Shown piece by piece: positions 23,080 to 34,000 of a DNA stretch of 64,000 nucleotides (position 1 is the stretch's first letter; the number at the start of each line of letters is the position of its first letter). The notes under the pieces were generated by a model. The model had not been told where the DNA came from. It did not search any database and was given only the letters and a program-made list of their open reading frames with translations. The stretch is from assembly GCA_963678675.1 (NCBI GenBank), contig OY783193.1:13710208-13774207 (forward strand). The letters run 5' to 3'. This stretch comes from Xiphydria camelus. Its lineage: Eukaryota; Arthropoda; Insecta; Hymenoptera; Xiphydriidae. A program made the position numbers and the translations under genes.

Positions 23080-23805
23080 TGTTTTTATAATTGTATAAAA
23101 AATGATATTTCTTTTTCATTATTGAAAAAGATCAAAATAGAAATTACGTGAACGGTTATTGATTTTCGTTTCCACGGCCATTGACGCGATCACTCTAATT
23201 AAAGATCGATTTCATTAATGAAATTCGAGAGTTAAGTTCAGCTCGAGCGAGTGAACCACTAGAATTTTGATGTGAAACCTGACCGTGCCATTTGCCGATG
23301 AAGTTTTGTACCTATTATTGGTATAGCTTCTCATAGTTTCCTCTTAATTTCTCGAAAGTACGTCGTAGCCCCATCGTTCGACAGGAAGTCACCGTCTGTG
23401 CGCTCTACGTCGGATATTGCTAAGCGCGGCCATCTCAGGAAGCACGAAGGCAATCAGGGCGCTCGTTCGTCCGATCAAAAGCATTTCCTTACGTTAACAG
23501 CGAACGGCATTTCGCCGTTTACGGGGTATTGCCGTCCAAAGTACCCGTTCGCAGAGAAGTAGCTATATATACAGGATCCTATCATCGCGGAGATTGTGTA
23601 TGACGCGTACCGATAAAATACTTATGTCCTGTACAAGGAGGGGTAAACGCGCGCATATTATTGGTTCATCTCGCTGCTAATTTGCCTTTCTATTACCGTT
23701 TAGTAGGGTGGGAGGAGAGGGAAAGAGGGGGGGGGGGGTTGTTGTATCTTGAACAGAGTCTTTTCAAACGCTCATTTGTAATTGAACAATTACCCTCTTG
23801 TGTAT
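23080..23805. other. Unassigned sequence
   Basis: No gene or bounded repeat. A pure G run lies at about 23727-23740. The 23390-23560 stretch is CpG-richer, but its frames are short. Confidence 0.3.
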
Positions 23806-23962
23806 ATGCTGAAAAAATTTGCTTCATCGAAAGAAACGTGTTTTTGAACCTTATACGCTTTGTAAATTTGAATCAGTGAGAATAATTGAAGGACGATTTA
23901 TATAGGAGAAAGTTACCTATATCGTACCACCATTGATTTTCTAAATGAAACAGCGCCCCGCT
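23806..23962 (-). repeat. Dispersed repeat, inverted partner of 21398-21511
   Basis: The reverse complement reads in the same order as 21398-21511 (TTTCAT, TGGTGGTACGATATAGGTAA, CTTCAATTATT). The distal part carries GCTTCATCGAAAGAAACG, a remnant of the CACTGAG-family MITE end. Confidence 0.75.
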
Positions 23963-23994
23963 TTCTGTAAAAAAGTAAAAGTAATAGTGATACG

Positions 23995-24219
23995 ATACTC
24001 TGAGAAACAAATCTGCTTGATTGAAATAAACATATTTTTGAATAGTCTGAAGAGCGCATTTATTCGAATAGAATGAATATCGATTGGGCCTCAAGAAATA
24101 TTATTGATTTATTTGAATATTATTTGTATTAAGTCGGTATTCATTCGAACCGAATAAATGTGTTCTAAGTACTATCCAAAAATACGTTTATTTCGATAAA
24201 GCAAAAATTTTTTTCCTCA
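23995..24219. mobile_element. CACTGAG-family MITE, copy 2
   Basis: It starts ATACTCTGAGAAACAAATCTG and closes ATTTCGATAAAGCAAAAA before a T-run. The interior contains GAATGAATATCGATT and CGAACCGAATAAATGTG, as in the other copies. The right end abuts the next repeat. Confidence 0.75.
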
Positions 24220-24589
24220 CTCATGCCCATTTCAAGGCCTTTTCCAGCCTATTTTTAGACCGTAAGATGGCATTTTTCCCGCGTGACACCGACTAGGAGT
24301 CCGCAAGCTGTTAAAAGCACTTTACTCAGACTGGCGCGATTGCTTAGTCCGAAGTGGGTCCTTTTTTCAAACTGATGAGCGCAACGTGAAATGAGTCGTG
24401 TATACTTCCGTTTTATTTTGTTTTGAGAAATGGGCATTTATGAGAAAAAATAGTATATGTCATTCGGCTGAAATCCTCGGATTTTTAAGACTGTGTTTAG
24501 GTCGTAGCACGAGGCATGGTGGGGGGACAACCTAAATAAACACAGTCTGAAAAATCCTCGGATTTCCGCCTAAATGAGATAAGATACTA
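24214..24589 (+). repeat. Composite dispersed repeat, copy 1 (copy 2 at 60.04 kb)
   Basis: Two hairpin modules lie in series. The first (24214-24451) has inverted ends around CTCATGCCCATTTC and GAAATGGGCATTTATGAG. The second (about 24460-24578) has arms GAAATCCTCGGATTTTTAAG and its partner CTGAAAAATCCTCGGATTTC around a loop at 24499-24533. The whole block recurs at 60038-60375 with high identity, but the second loop is reversed there and about 27 bp of the first module are missing. Confidence 0.9.
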
Positions 24590-24604
24590 TTCTCAGTGTA
24601 CACA

Positions 24605-24780
24605 AAGTTTGAAATTTTGTATTGAAATCGGTCCACCCATTTTTTAAAATTAATTTAACATTCTTTGTGTTAATTTTAATATAAAAAGTCCTGGATTAGC
24701 ACGAAGAATTGGTTAATTTTAACATAAAGTATGAAAATGGGTGGACTGATTCTAATAGAGAATTTCCAATCATGTAGTTT
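24605..24780. mobile_element. Small AT-rich MITE
   Basis: ATCGGTCCACCCATTTTT near 24629 pairs with AAAATGGGTGGACTGATT near 24734, and TTAATTTTAATATAA-type arms pair inside. A related but diverged segment occurs at about 59293-59430. Confidence 0.6.
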
Positions 24781-25117
24781 TAAGGTGAATTATGTTGGTT
24801 ACTCATTAAGCAATGTATCAAAAAGAATGTAGATTGAAAAATTACTTATCATGTTTTAAATATAAGGCTTTATTGAAAGTATGAGAAAAGTTTCGTCTGT
24901 TGGGTGATTAAAGAATGTACATTTTTCAGTAATTGTGTACGTGATGATTAATAGTTGTGTAACTAGTGCATGTATCGTTCAAAGGCCATTTTAAGAAATG
25001 TATAGGTACGTATCTACGTTATATTGCGCTAGATCAATTCTTCGAAAACTACTGGGAGGTGAGGGGGGGGGGGGAAGAAAGAAGAGAAGAGGGGTTGAGC
25101 GAAGGAGTAAGAGAGAA

Positions 25118-25176
<59 letters not shown>

Positions 25177-26584
25177 GTCTCCTTATATACTAATAATCAC
25201 AAAAATATTCCAGAAATCTCTTACACACACTCATCACTAATATAGCATACAGAGTATTCCTGGAATATCTTTTAAAGGCCCATAATAGGTGCGAGTTTCA
25301 ATGGAAGCTGTACATTATTGATTCGTACGTGGAATTCGCGATCCCCTTCCTTTCCATTCATTAATTCCATTTCTCTGATATCATACAGCAAACCCACTTT
25401 AAAGTTCGCGTGGATAAAATTGAAAACTCCATCTGCATCGTATAAAAGATCCAGAACGCTTTACTTTAAATCGGTCTAGCGATGAGACTATCTTCCGTAA
25501 AAAGACGAAGAAATTGAGTCATGCCTATAGAATTCACTTTCGTGGGACAACGTTTCGATGCAGACAGCCCTCACCGTGAAGATTACCAATGCTGAGAGAG
25601 TGTATAGTTTCGACGAACCAAATCGTTCGCTGTGCGGCTCAGACTTAGTTTCGAGAGTGATTCTCCTCTCTTTTCCCACACCCGAAAATTAGCGCCGAAG
25701 AAAAATTGCGAGATAAATTGTCTATTTTACTCTTGATTTTTCATTCATTAAAAAAATAAGTATCCAACTGATATTATGGCGAATACGATTCCGTGTGATC
25801 TATATATATATAATGGATAGATATACATACCATAAAAATCTCAGGGAAATTCGCAAACTAAATTAAAAACTCAAGGAAATATACTAGAATGCAAAGATCA
25901 GTCCTATGACGTCGTAAAGCATCGTGAAGTGATTGAGAGTGAGTGTGTAATACTGACGCTGAACCGTGAGTTGTCTGATATTAAGTAGCGAGCAACACTC
26001 TCTACTAATACGGTTAGTGGTGAGCATTTGTTATTGTTTCGACTGTCTCAAAAGTGATTTTGGATTTTGAGCTCAACCGATAAGTGAATATGTTTCCTAC
26101 TCGTTTTGATGACTGCAACTATGAAATTTACGAACATTTTATCTGAAAATCAGGGAAACCTTAGGGAATTTTGAAGACAGATTCTTTTGGCTATCCTGAT
26201 ATAGGTAAGTACCTAGTATATGTAGGTATGTAATTAAAAAAAAACAAAGATTTCTAACCGCAATTTAATGAAACATATACATCGATAGAAAGATTTTATA
26301 TTACCGCTATATGTCCGACGCGCCCTATTTGATTACGAATCAATTATTGAAATTGTACCATCCTCCACTCTACCCCTTTGATCTCTTGACTGATTGAAAG
26401 AGCAGCTATTGAACAGCTTCGTGACCTATCGACCCAAGGGATATATTACGATCCAATAAAGCTTCGTAACTCCAATTCGACGAGGCAAATTAATAGAACC
26501 ATGTTGTGCTATCTCACACACTCCAATGTGATAGGATTTGTACTATTCTACCTCCAATTTTATCCTTTACTCACCCGAAGAACA
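24781..26584. other. Unassigned sequence with a (GA)n tract
   Basis: Contains a pure (GA)n microsatellite at 25120-25174 preceded by a G run near 25062. Otherwise there is no gene and no bounded repeat. Two short frames across the GA tract are artefacts. Confidence 0.4.
25120..25174. repeat. (GA)n microsatellite
   Basis: About 27 uninterrupted GA units. Confidence 0.97.
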
Positions 26585-26849
26585 TATACGAGGGAGTATC
26601 AAATATAAATGGGATTCGTTTTGTAAAAAATTCTAACTTCATTTATAATTAAGCTTAAAAACATATATTATTTTTCTATATAGTCTCCCGCCCTAGAAAT
26701 ACATTTTTCCCATCGAATTGGGAGCTTTTTTTATTCCATCATTGCAGAAACTCTTCGGACGTTCTTGTAGCTATTGGAACGCAAATGCTTTCACCCCGTC
26801 GTTATCGCCGAAACGTTGGCCTCCAAGTGCTCCTTTGAGGGGATGCACG

Positions 26850-27204
26850 ATTAATGCGCAATATTATTGTGAATTATTAGATGTCGCGAAATTGTCATTT
26901 CAAAGAAAAAGGAAGAAGCAATCGATGAAAAGTGTCATTCTTTTGCATGACAATACCAGGCTTCATGCGGCCAATGCCACAAGGCAAAAATTGGATGCGT
27001 TAGGCTGGGAAATGCTGGAATAGTCGCCATGTAGTCCCGACTTGTCCTCTTGTGACTTCCATCTTTTTGGACCCCCCAGAGGAGCGCTTGGAAGCCAACG
27101 TTTCGACGACAACGACGCGGTGGAAGCATTTGTGTTCCAATGGCTACAAGAACATCCGAAGAGTTTGTACAATGATGGAATAAAAAAGCTCCAAATCCGA
27201 CGGG
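26850..27204 (+). pseudogene. Mariner transposase C-terminal remnant
   Basis: One frame gives INAQYYCELLDVAKL, then VILLHDN with the second catalytic aspartate, then DALGWEMLE, a TAG at 27021-27023, then SPDLSSCDFHLFGP with the third aspartate, and finally NDGIKKLQIRREN. Exactly 34 residues (counting the stop) separate the two aspartates, which is the DD34D spacing of mariner. The first catalytic aspartate and the DNA-binding domain are absent. The stop sits where the family usually has histidine in LEHPPYSPDL-like sequence. Non-functional. Confidence 0.92.
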
Positions 27205-27217
27205 AAAATAGATATTT

Positions 27218-27328
27218 TCGTTACAAGGGCGTGAAGCGCCGTTTTTAACGAGTGTGAAGTTTTCCGCACGAGCGAAGCGAGTGCGGCAATCACACGAGTT
27301 AAAACGACGCGAAACGCCCTTATAACGA
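27218..27328. mobile_element. Hairpin MITE, nested
   Basis: The left arm CGTTACAAGGGCGTGAAGCG pairs with CGCGAAACGCCCTTATAACG. The centre contains the palindrome GCACGAGCGAAGCGAGTGC. Confidence 0.75.
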
Positions 27329-27348
27329 ATTCTATTTTTTGTCACTAA

Positions 27349-27774
27349 CAAGGAGAGTATTCGAGGTGTACCTCACCGATTTTCTTCATTCTGCGATATG
27401 TCGGAGTATATAAAAAAATATTAGACACGTATTTTTTTGTACGTGCTAATTCGGTCATTTAAGGGGTGAAAATCACTCCTAAACTTGACCCCTAAGACCA
27501 ATTTTCTACGATTTCTCAAAAACTACGTTGAATTTCTTATCTCCTTTCTTTCGACAAGGAATAATATTCAATTTGTTTCATTAAGAAATATTCAACGTAA
27601 TTTTTGAGAAATCGTAAAAAATTGGTTTTAGAGGGTCAAGTTTAGGGGTGATTTTCACCCCTTAAATGACTGAATTAGCACGTACAAAAAATACGTGTCT
27701 AACGTTTTTTGATATACTACAACATATCGCAGAATGAAGAAAATCGGTGAGGTACACCTCGAATACTCTCCTTG
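27349..27774. mobile_element. 426-bp foldback MITE, nested
   Basis: The ends CAAGGAGAGTATTCGAGGTG and CACCTCGAATACTCTCCTTG are perfect inverses. The arms run nearly to the centre, including GGGGTGAAAATCAC with GTGATTTTCACCCC and TTTCTCAAAAACTACGTTGA with its partner near 27590. Confidence 0.92.
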
Positions 27775-27960
27775 TAAGTGTGAAATACGAGGTTGACGGG
27801 GTTGAGGACGCCCGTGAAACCGAGTTTTACGCACTGAGTTACGAAAATGTATTTCTAGGACGGGAGACTACGTAGAAAAATAATATATGTTTCTAAGCTT
27901 AATTAAATAAAGTTAGAATTTTTTACAAAACGAATCCCGTTTATGTTTGATACACTCTCG

Positions 27961-28419
27961 TATAATAAAGTCTTATATCTATGTGTTTCGTAGGTATGCC
28001 TGATTCTTATTAGATTTCACTTTAGTTCTGGTTAAAATCAGAAGTACCTACCTCAGCTTAAGAGTTTTATCAATACAGTTGCCAATCCTGTTTAACCTCC
28101 CCTACTCATCACGGCTAATCAACGGTGACGCTCATCGTCTATAGTTCCATAAATCGTAGACGTTATATTTGCTATGTTGCAGACCCAGTGGTAGACCCTG
28201 TATAGCTATGACGTGTGATAAATTGACAGCGATGACCCAAATATTAATATTAATTATCAACCGATTATTACACGATGCGTGTATCTGGTAGTTTAATTGT
28301 TCAGCAACGCGCTGAATGTAGGTTTTTGCGTGCATTTTGAATGGTGCTTCCGTTGTATCGGCGAAATAACCGGTCTTTCGGCTATTCTAAGAGCTCGGTA
28401 CCTATGTGGATACGATATC
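27961..28419. other. Unassigned sequence
   Basis: No gene, RNA or bounded repeat found. Confidence 0.3.
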
Positions 28420-28712
28420 GTAGTACCACAGCTTACACAGCTAGCCAACTCCCACGCGGCACCTTTGAAGTTAGAAACGCCGATCCGTTGACCTTGAGTC
28501 GTGCTGTCTCTTTCTGTTTCGGGAAAAATCAGGGCCGAACTGCGGTAGTCTCCGACTCGCTCGGGAGAGAAGTCAGGGTCGATACTATAAGTAGTTGTTT
28601 CATTTTACAAAGTACGGCCCTGAATTCTTTCCCGAGCGAGAGAGAGATAGCATGTGTCCAGGTTTAAAGGTCCGGCGTGGGAGTTGGCTAGCTGTGTAAG
28701 CTGTGGTAGTAC
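28420..28712. mobile_element. 293-bp MITE with GTAGTACCACAGC ends
   Basis: GTAGTACCACAGCTTACACA and the following block through CAACTCCCACGC pair with GCGTGGGAGTTGGCTAGCTG and the right end TGTGTAAGCTGTGGTAGTAC. Arms of about 50 bp are nearly identical, which suggests a fairly recent insertion. Confidence 0.92.
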
Positions 28713-29667
28713 GTTGTGGTAAATTGCCGCGCTGAGCGATATTCGGACGGGACGAAGAGAAGTGGTAGTAGGTACCACGTATACGTAGAGTAATTGGAAA
28801 ATCATTGTTTTCGGAAGTTAGCGAGTGATTTTAGGTACGTGAGGTGGAGTCCGGAGCGTTACGTCACCTGGAAAACCTGGAGACAGGAGTTTTAAGAGCC
28901 TACCATATTAAATTACAAATCTTGTTTGTGAAAAAAAAGAAGGTGCTTCTGTAAATTTATGTTTACTTAGTTTCTTTCTTTTCGTGCTATATTTGAGAAC
29001 TATAATTACGTATTTTAATTATAGTTCTCAAGGTTTGCTGCGTGATATTTGAACGGGACAAAAAAAAGTACGATTTTTGGATCGTTTTCTTCGAATGAGA
29101 CTTCACTTTAAATAAGAAAAAAGAGAGGCAGTTCAATTTACAGTAATTTTTTTATTTTTAAAGCATTAATATAATGTTCGTTTTCTCTTTCTTTCTCTCT
29201 CTATCTCTCTTGGAAAGGACGAATATTTTATTTCACTTCGAAATGAAAATGGCTCGCTATTCACTCCGTCGAGAGTGAAATCTATTGTACCTATTTAATG
29301 GAGAGTATACAAAAGCCACGTAGGTATATCGAGTAATTGGAAATCCTTTGTTCGCAGTTTCGGGAAGTTATACATTTGCGTTAGTTACATTTCCGATGAT
29401 ATAAAGTGGACAAGGAACGATCGTTACGTCGGGAATTCAATTACGTCACGTCGGTGCCGACCGCGTAAACCAATCGCGGAAAGTTCGTTTCGCGTCCACT
29501 TCATGAATGGTAGTATAGGTATAACTTTTCCATTGTCGATCGTTTTAGTACAGTTACAGAGCTTTTCAAAATTGATTTTAGCGAGGTGTTTTGAAACTGG
29601 CGCTTTTATGAGCTTGATTGAACTTATAAGCTCGAATTGTAATGATATATAATCGGTATTTAGGTAC
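28713..29667. other. Unassigned sequence with one perfect palindrome
   Basis: A short stem lies at 28992-29031 (TTGAGAACTATAATTA with TAATTATAGTTCTCAA around a 7-8-base loop). Otherwise AT-rich sequence without a gene. Confidence 0.45.
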
Positions 29668-30074
29668 TACACAGAGTGAGCTGCCTAAGAGGAAGGATCA
29701 ATGTATGGCCTAAAGCGACCAATATCGGGTTATTCCATTATTTTTCTGCTACTTGATCAAGTTTCTCTTCATGGTGAGAGTAATACCTCTTGTCATAATA
29801 AAAAACTTGGCCAAGCAGTGAGAAAACAATGGAATAACTCGATATTAGTTGCTTTAGGCCACACGCCAGTTCTACCTCTTAGGGTGGTGTCAGACACGGC
29901 TACTTTTGCTGCGCAGCAGACTAAAAAACTGCACAACTTGCACTGCTGCAAGTGTGAACACCCATGCAACCTGCAACTTTGCCATTGTAGCCTGGTTGCG
30001 TGCAGTAATTTTAATCTGCTGCGCAGCAAAAGTAGCCGTGTCTGACACCACCCTTAGACAACTCACCCTGTGTA
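29668..30074. mobile_element. MITE with TACACAGAGTGAG ends, hosting a younger MITE
   Basis: TACACAGAGTGAGCTGCCTA pairs with a right end of AGACAACTCACCCTGTGTA, and GGCCTAAAGCGACCAATATC pairs with GATATTAGTTGCTTTAGGCC further in. The right arm is split by the element at 29882-30053. Confidence 0.85.
29882..30053. mobile_element. Harbinger-like MITE (172 bp, TTA target duplication)
   Basis: GGGTGGTGTCAGACACGGCT and AGCCGTGTCTGACACCACCC are perfect inverted ends with about 40 bp of pairing, including TACTTTTGCTGCGCAGCAG. TTA flanks both sides (29879-29881 and 30054-30056). A 3-bp TWA duplication with GGG ends fits PIF/Harbinger non-autonomous elements; that assignment is inference. Confidence 0.85.
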
Positions 30075-30282
30075 TCATATGAGGCTATCTTACTCACAAG
30101 GAGAGAAACTATTATCTCATTATCTATGAGCTTTTGGCTTATATTTACGTAATACTTTTTTGAAGGTTACATTTTTATCTATGTATAACAGTCTTATATC
30201 GATGTAGGCTAACCGTTCATAGATAATGAGATAATAGTAATTGACGTTTCTTTCCTGGCGAGCAAGTTTAGCCTCATGATAT
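30075..30282. mobile_element. MITE abutting the previous element
   Basis: ATATGAGGCTATCTTACTC pairs with GAGCAAGTTTAGCCTCATGAT, and ACTATTATCTCATTATCTAT pairs with ATAGATAATGAGATAATAGT. About 208 bp, starting within a base or two of where the preceding element ends. Confidence 0.85.
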
Positions 30283-33019
30283 AGTAAGTTCTACTATATT
30301 AACATATTTTCTTCCTTCACCCCCCCCCCTCCCCCACCTTCCTTTCCCCCTCCCCCTCCCCCTCCCCAATTTAACATCCGTAAATCCTTAAGGATAACGC
30401 CAGCTGACAAGGAACAGCATCGCACTTCCATTAAACGATACATATACCACCAACGCTGAATGTTCGTACGCTCCCTCCGTTTTCAGCCACCCTTTTCGTC
30501 TCACCCCTTGAACCATTTGTCGTATAGCGCACGGCTAGCACCTCTACACATCCGCGCTATCCATCCGTGTTAAGCTGACGGATCACAATTAAAACTCGTG
30601 CCCGGCTCTTCAGCGTTGCTGCCGTGCAATGGAAGCGGAGAAATGGAAGGAAAGGAGGGAGGCGTGGCGCTCGGAGAAAATTACAATTAGATGGCGAAAT
30701 GGGAAAGAAGACGCCCCAAGAATCATCTTTGGAAATGTACTCCGCAGCATCGCTCCACTTTCGTCTCCTCTCTCGTATGTCGTATTAGCAAGAAGATAAT
30801 AATCAATGGTTTGCTTGCAATACTGCGGTAATAACTATACTAAGAATAATAACGTAAAGTCGTTCAGGGCAATTGTGTGCGCACTTTCATATATTTACTG
30901 TAAACTGTAAACGCGTACGCGCTTGTGCGTACTTTCATGTATTTACTGTGTGACTTTGTAAACATGAAAAGGACGTATGATTTGATCTTTACGTTTTTGA
31001 GTTATAATGAATATAAAAAGGGGAAGTGTACGCACCCTTTTTTGATCATTTAGTTGCAAAGGTCGCATACAAATAGACCTACTTCATGGAGGGTTCATTC
31101 CTCGTGCCACCGTCGATGGCATTCCATACATTTTATACATTTTTCTAATGACAGATCTTTAGAATTTTGGGTGTACAGCGGACGTGAGTAGTTTTGGTCG
31201 TCATTTTTTTTTCGATTTTATATAAGATATTGTACGAATTCAAATCATGCGCACTCTCACCCCTACACACTTTCCCAACAGTAACAATAGTGAAAAGAAA
31301 AAAACATTAAAATCATTTAATTACGGCAATCTCCGGTGTTAACATTTTATACATATAATAATAAACGAAATCCGGCTACAATAACCATATATCTTTCCAG
31401 TCTAAAATCATTTCAGATACAGTCCCTTTCCCTCCCGCTTTTTTTCGTCCTCGCCCGGCCTCTAGCACGCGCGTAGCCGGCTCTCTAATCGACTACGAAA
31501 GAAATCACCGGTATTCGCAGGGACATTCGACCGCGATACGCGACGACGTACAAGAGTGGCAGGGCAGGCGGGGCAAAGGGGAGAAAGAAAAATAAGCTCC
31601 CTTCGCGGAGATAAAAGAAATCTACGAGCGTGTTTTCCTTCCGCCGAAATTGCGAGTCTCGACTCGCAAAATGCCCGAGGTTTACTTCGCGACTGGTGAT
31701 ACTTATTATTGTACGACGCGATCGAATGGCGTTCACTTTCCTTTATTTTGAGAACGTGCGTGATGCTGACACCGTTGGCTTGGGTCAGGTTAGGGAAGAC
31801 AATCCGGGCTACCGGGATAATTTTGTTTTTCACCTTGATAATTTTCTAGTTGGACTTCGTGTTTGTAGGTTACAGTGGGGCTAAAAGTATCGCGGGGTAA
31901 AAAGTACCATTATGCTAGTCTTAAAAAATAATTTACTATTTGATAATTGTATTACGAGAAGTATAGTCTCCGTGTACGATAGTTTTCAGAGAACTCTGCT
32001 TGCGAATAAATAAAATGGTTCATTTGTGAAAATCTACACGGAGAAAAATGGATTTGAAATGAAGGGAATTGAGAGTGCCCAGATTCTGGCACTCTGAGTA
32101 CCCATATTCTGGCATTATGTGATCGATTGTGTGGTACTGGAGTGACCACTCGAATCTTTGCGAAATATTGCAATTCAAAATAGCATTTCATTTCCCTTGT
32201 ATGCAAAAATTGGTACAACATAGCAGATTTTTGAATAACTTGGCATTTTTTGCAATACAGCTAACGTGCATACAGAGGAAAGTAATATAATGTTTTTCTT
32301 ATTTTTAAATTCGTATTTCTTACTAGCATATGTGGCCCTCGCTCCGCTCGGGAAAGCTAGTAAGTTCCCATAAAATGTAAATTAAAGGGATAAACTTTCA
32401 ACTCCAAAAATCATGAAGCTGAACTAAGTCATCATATTCTCAATACAACAGCGCTTACGTCGGTGAAAGAAAACTCCCTTCTTTATTTAACTGCATATGT
32501 GCTATTGGAAATTGAATTCTTTTGAATTGAAACGGCAGTTCAGTAAATATAAGGGGTATCCTCGGAATAAATACTGTTTCTCCTTTACATTCTTCCGACA
32601 TTATTCGTGCTTCGATTATTTTGTTTGATAACTGCTTCACGGTCATTCTTGTTCCATTACATAATCTGGGTGAAAGTGAAGATTGAAATAATAGGAAATT
32701 CATTTGTTGGAAAAATTTTTAAAGTACGTAAGAAAGTTTGAGCAAAGAATTTATGACTGAACGTGACAAAATGATAATGAATTCCATAAAATACAGTAGC
32801 ATTTGTGGCAACTAAAGAAAGCGTATAATTGTCAACCACGAGTGTAATAGATGTCGAATTGAAGATATATAAGCTCGGAAGTATTAGAAGTACGTAGCGA
32901 TCTGCCGTGAGAGTGGTACGCGAGCGAGAAAGTAGCAAGACGTTCCAAAGTAGTGAAAATGGCACATAAATGATCAGGCGCCGCCGCCCGTGCCTTCTTT
33001 ATCACTTGGCAGGTTTAAA
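30283..33019. other. Unassigned region; C-run, CpG patches
   Basis: A C-rich tract lies at 30319-30366. CpG-rich patches lie near 30470-30720 and 31440-31700. Frames here (for example minus-strand 31462-31833) have no recognisable domain. The word GGGGCTAAAAGTATCGCGGGG near 31876 resembles the 18424 element end, but no partner was found. I see no gene I can support. Confidence 0.3.
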
Positions 33020-33370
33020 GACATTTTTCCCTGAGTTGTTTTGCCCCGGGGCAGTGGAGTATGAGGCGAGTATAGAGGCCGATATTGGCTGGTTTTGTTT
33101 CCACTGATTGACTGGTTGTTGTAACTCATTCATGATTGACTGCTGTTGCACTGGCCCGGGGCAAAACAACCCAGGGAAAAACGTCATAGGTGTACGCAGT
33201 GATCAGCCACGAGCGCAGCAGATACTGGGCGAGAGTGGCGGACAAGTAGGAAAAGTACGCAGCGATCGGCCGCGAGTGTGGTCGGTGAGCAAGTAAGTAG
33301 CGAGAGGTTCTGAAGTAGTGAAATCGATATATGATCAGACGCCGCAGTGGTATGCCAGTCTGATGTGCCA
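32885..33370 (+). repeat. Diverged direct repeats around a MITE
   Basis: The block GTACGTAGCGATCTGCCGTG...AAGTAGTGAAAA...GATCAGGCGCCGC (32893-32985) recurs as GTACGCAGCGATCGGCCGCG...AAGTAGTGAAAT...GATCAGACGCCGC (33255-33347), with another partial start near 33193. A MITE separates the copies. Confidence 0.65.
33020..33185. mobile_element. 166-bp MITE with GACATTTTTCCCTG ends
   Basis: The left arm GACATTTTTCCCTGAGTTGT plus TTTGCCCCGGG pairs with CCCGGGGCAAAACAACCCAG and GGAAAAACGTC. Confidence 0.85.
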
Positions 33371-33454
33371 CGTCTCCGTATAGTCCGGTAAGTTTCTTGC
33401 TCTCTCTCTCTCTCTATATCGACGCCTCTGCGCTTGCTATATCAAGAAAACAGT

Positions 33455-34000
33455 TTATTTGTAGTTAATAAATGTTTGTCTAAATATGGCAAATTAAATA
33501 TTTTATTGAATCAAGTAAATATTCGTCAACCATTACGATATTTATTTGGCACAATTAAATTCCTTGAGGTAACTATTTGAATGAAATAAACATTTTAATA
33601 ATTAAAACTAGGGGGCTCTGCCCCCTACTCGTTTCGCTCGTCCACCCCCGGGGGGCTATCGCCCCTGCGCCGCTATCGCGGAGCTCCCCTAAGCTTTTGC
33701 AGCAGCATCACGTCGTTGCTCTCTTCTCCGTTCAATCCGCCGTCATCGTCCTCCTCGTCGCCGTCCTCGTCGTCGTCCTCGTCCTCGTCCTCCTCCTCCT
33801 CCTCCAACAACCGTCCGTGCTTGGCGCATCCAGTTCGAAGTCGCCGGGGTTTTTGGTGACACGGTTTTGTCCACGCATTTATTCGAAAACTATTTTATAT
33901 AATAGAGATATATATTTTTTGTTCGGTAATGGAATATTTATTTCGCTGTATTTGAAATGTTATCTATTAGCTATTAATAAACTGTTTTCTCGGTGTAGGT
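33455..34000 (+). mobile_element. TTAATAAATGTTT-family MITE carrying an insertion
   Basis: The outer ends GTTAATAAATGTTTGTCTAA and AGCTATTAATAAACTG, and the body (TTACGATATTTATTTGG...), match the simpler copy at 34858-35110. About 300 bp near 33609-33909 are extra. This insert opens ACTAGGGGGCTCTGCCCCCT and ends in TTTTATATAATAGAG, with a pyrimidine-rich GTC/CTC middle that gives a spurious Val/Leu-rich frame. Confidence 0.75.

Larger units (their letters stand above)
27210..27842. mobile_element. 633-bp insertion inside mariner copy 1
   Basis: Flanked by GAAAAT at 27204-27209 and 27843-27848, which look like a 6-bp target duplication. The ends ATATTTTCGTTAC and GAGTTACGAAAAT pair weakly. 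Inside are two hairpins: 27218-27328 (TTACAAGGGCGTGAAGCG with its complement) and 27349-27774 (CAAGGAGAGTATTCGAGGTG with CACCTCGAATACTCTCCTTG). Confidence 0.7.
26589..27960 (+). mobile_element. Mariner element, copy 1: rearranged and nested
   Basis: The ends CGAGGGAGTATCAAATATAA and TTATGTTTGATACACTCTCG are flanked by TA. The left ~250 bp (to about 26838) is not a normal mariner 5' end. It is an inverted copy of the 3' part, including the last coding bases: ATTCCATCATTGCAGAAACT near 26735 mirrors the block near 27166. A 633-bp insertion lies at 27210-27842. The transposase N-terminus is missing. The ends match copy 2 at 35571-36478. Confidence 0.9.

Noticed and set aside
26935..27351. 138-residue minus-strand frame
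   Set aside because: It is the antisense of the mariner transposase remnant and two nested hairpins. The mirror-image inverted left end explains why similar peptides appear twice.
31462..31833. 123-residue minus-strand frame in a CpG-rich patch
   Set aside because: A second frame overlaps it in another phase and neither shows a domain or splice context strong enough to call.
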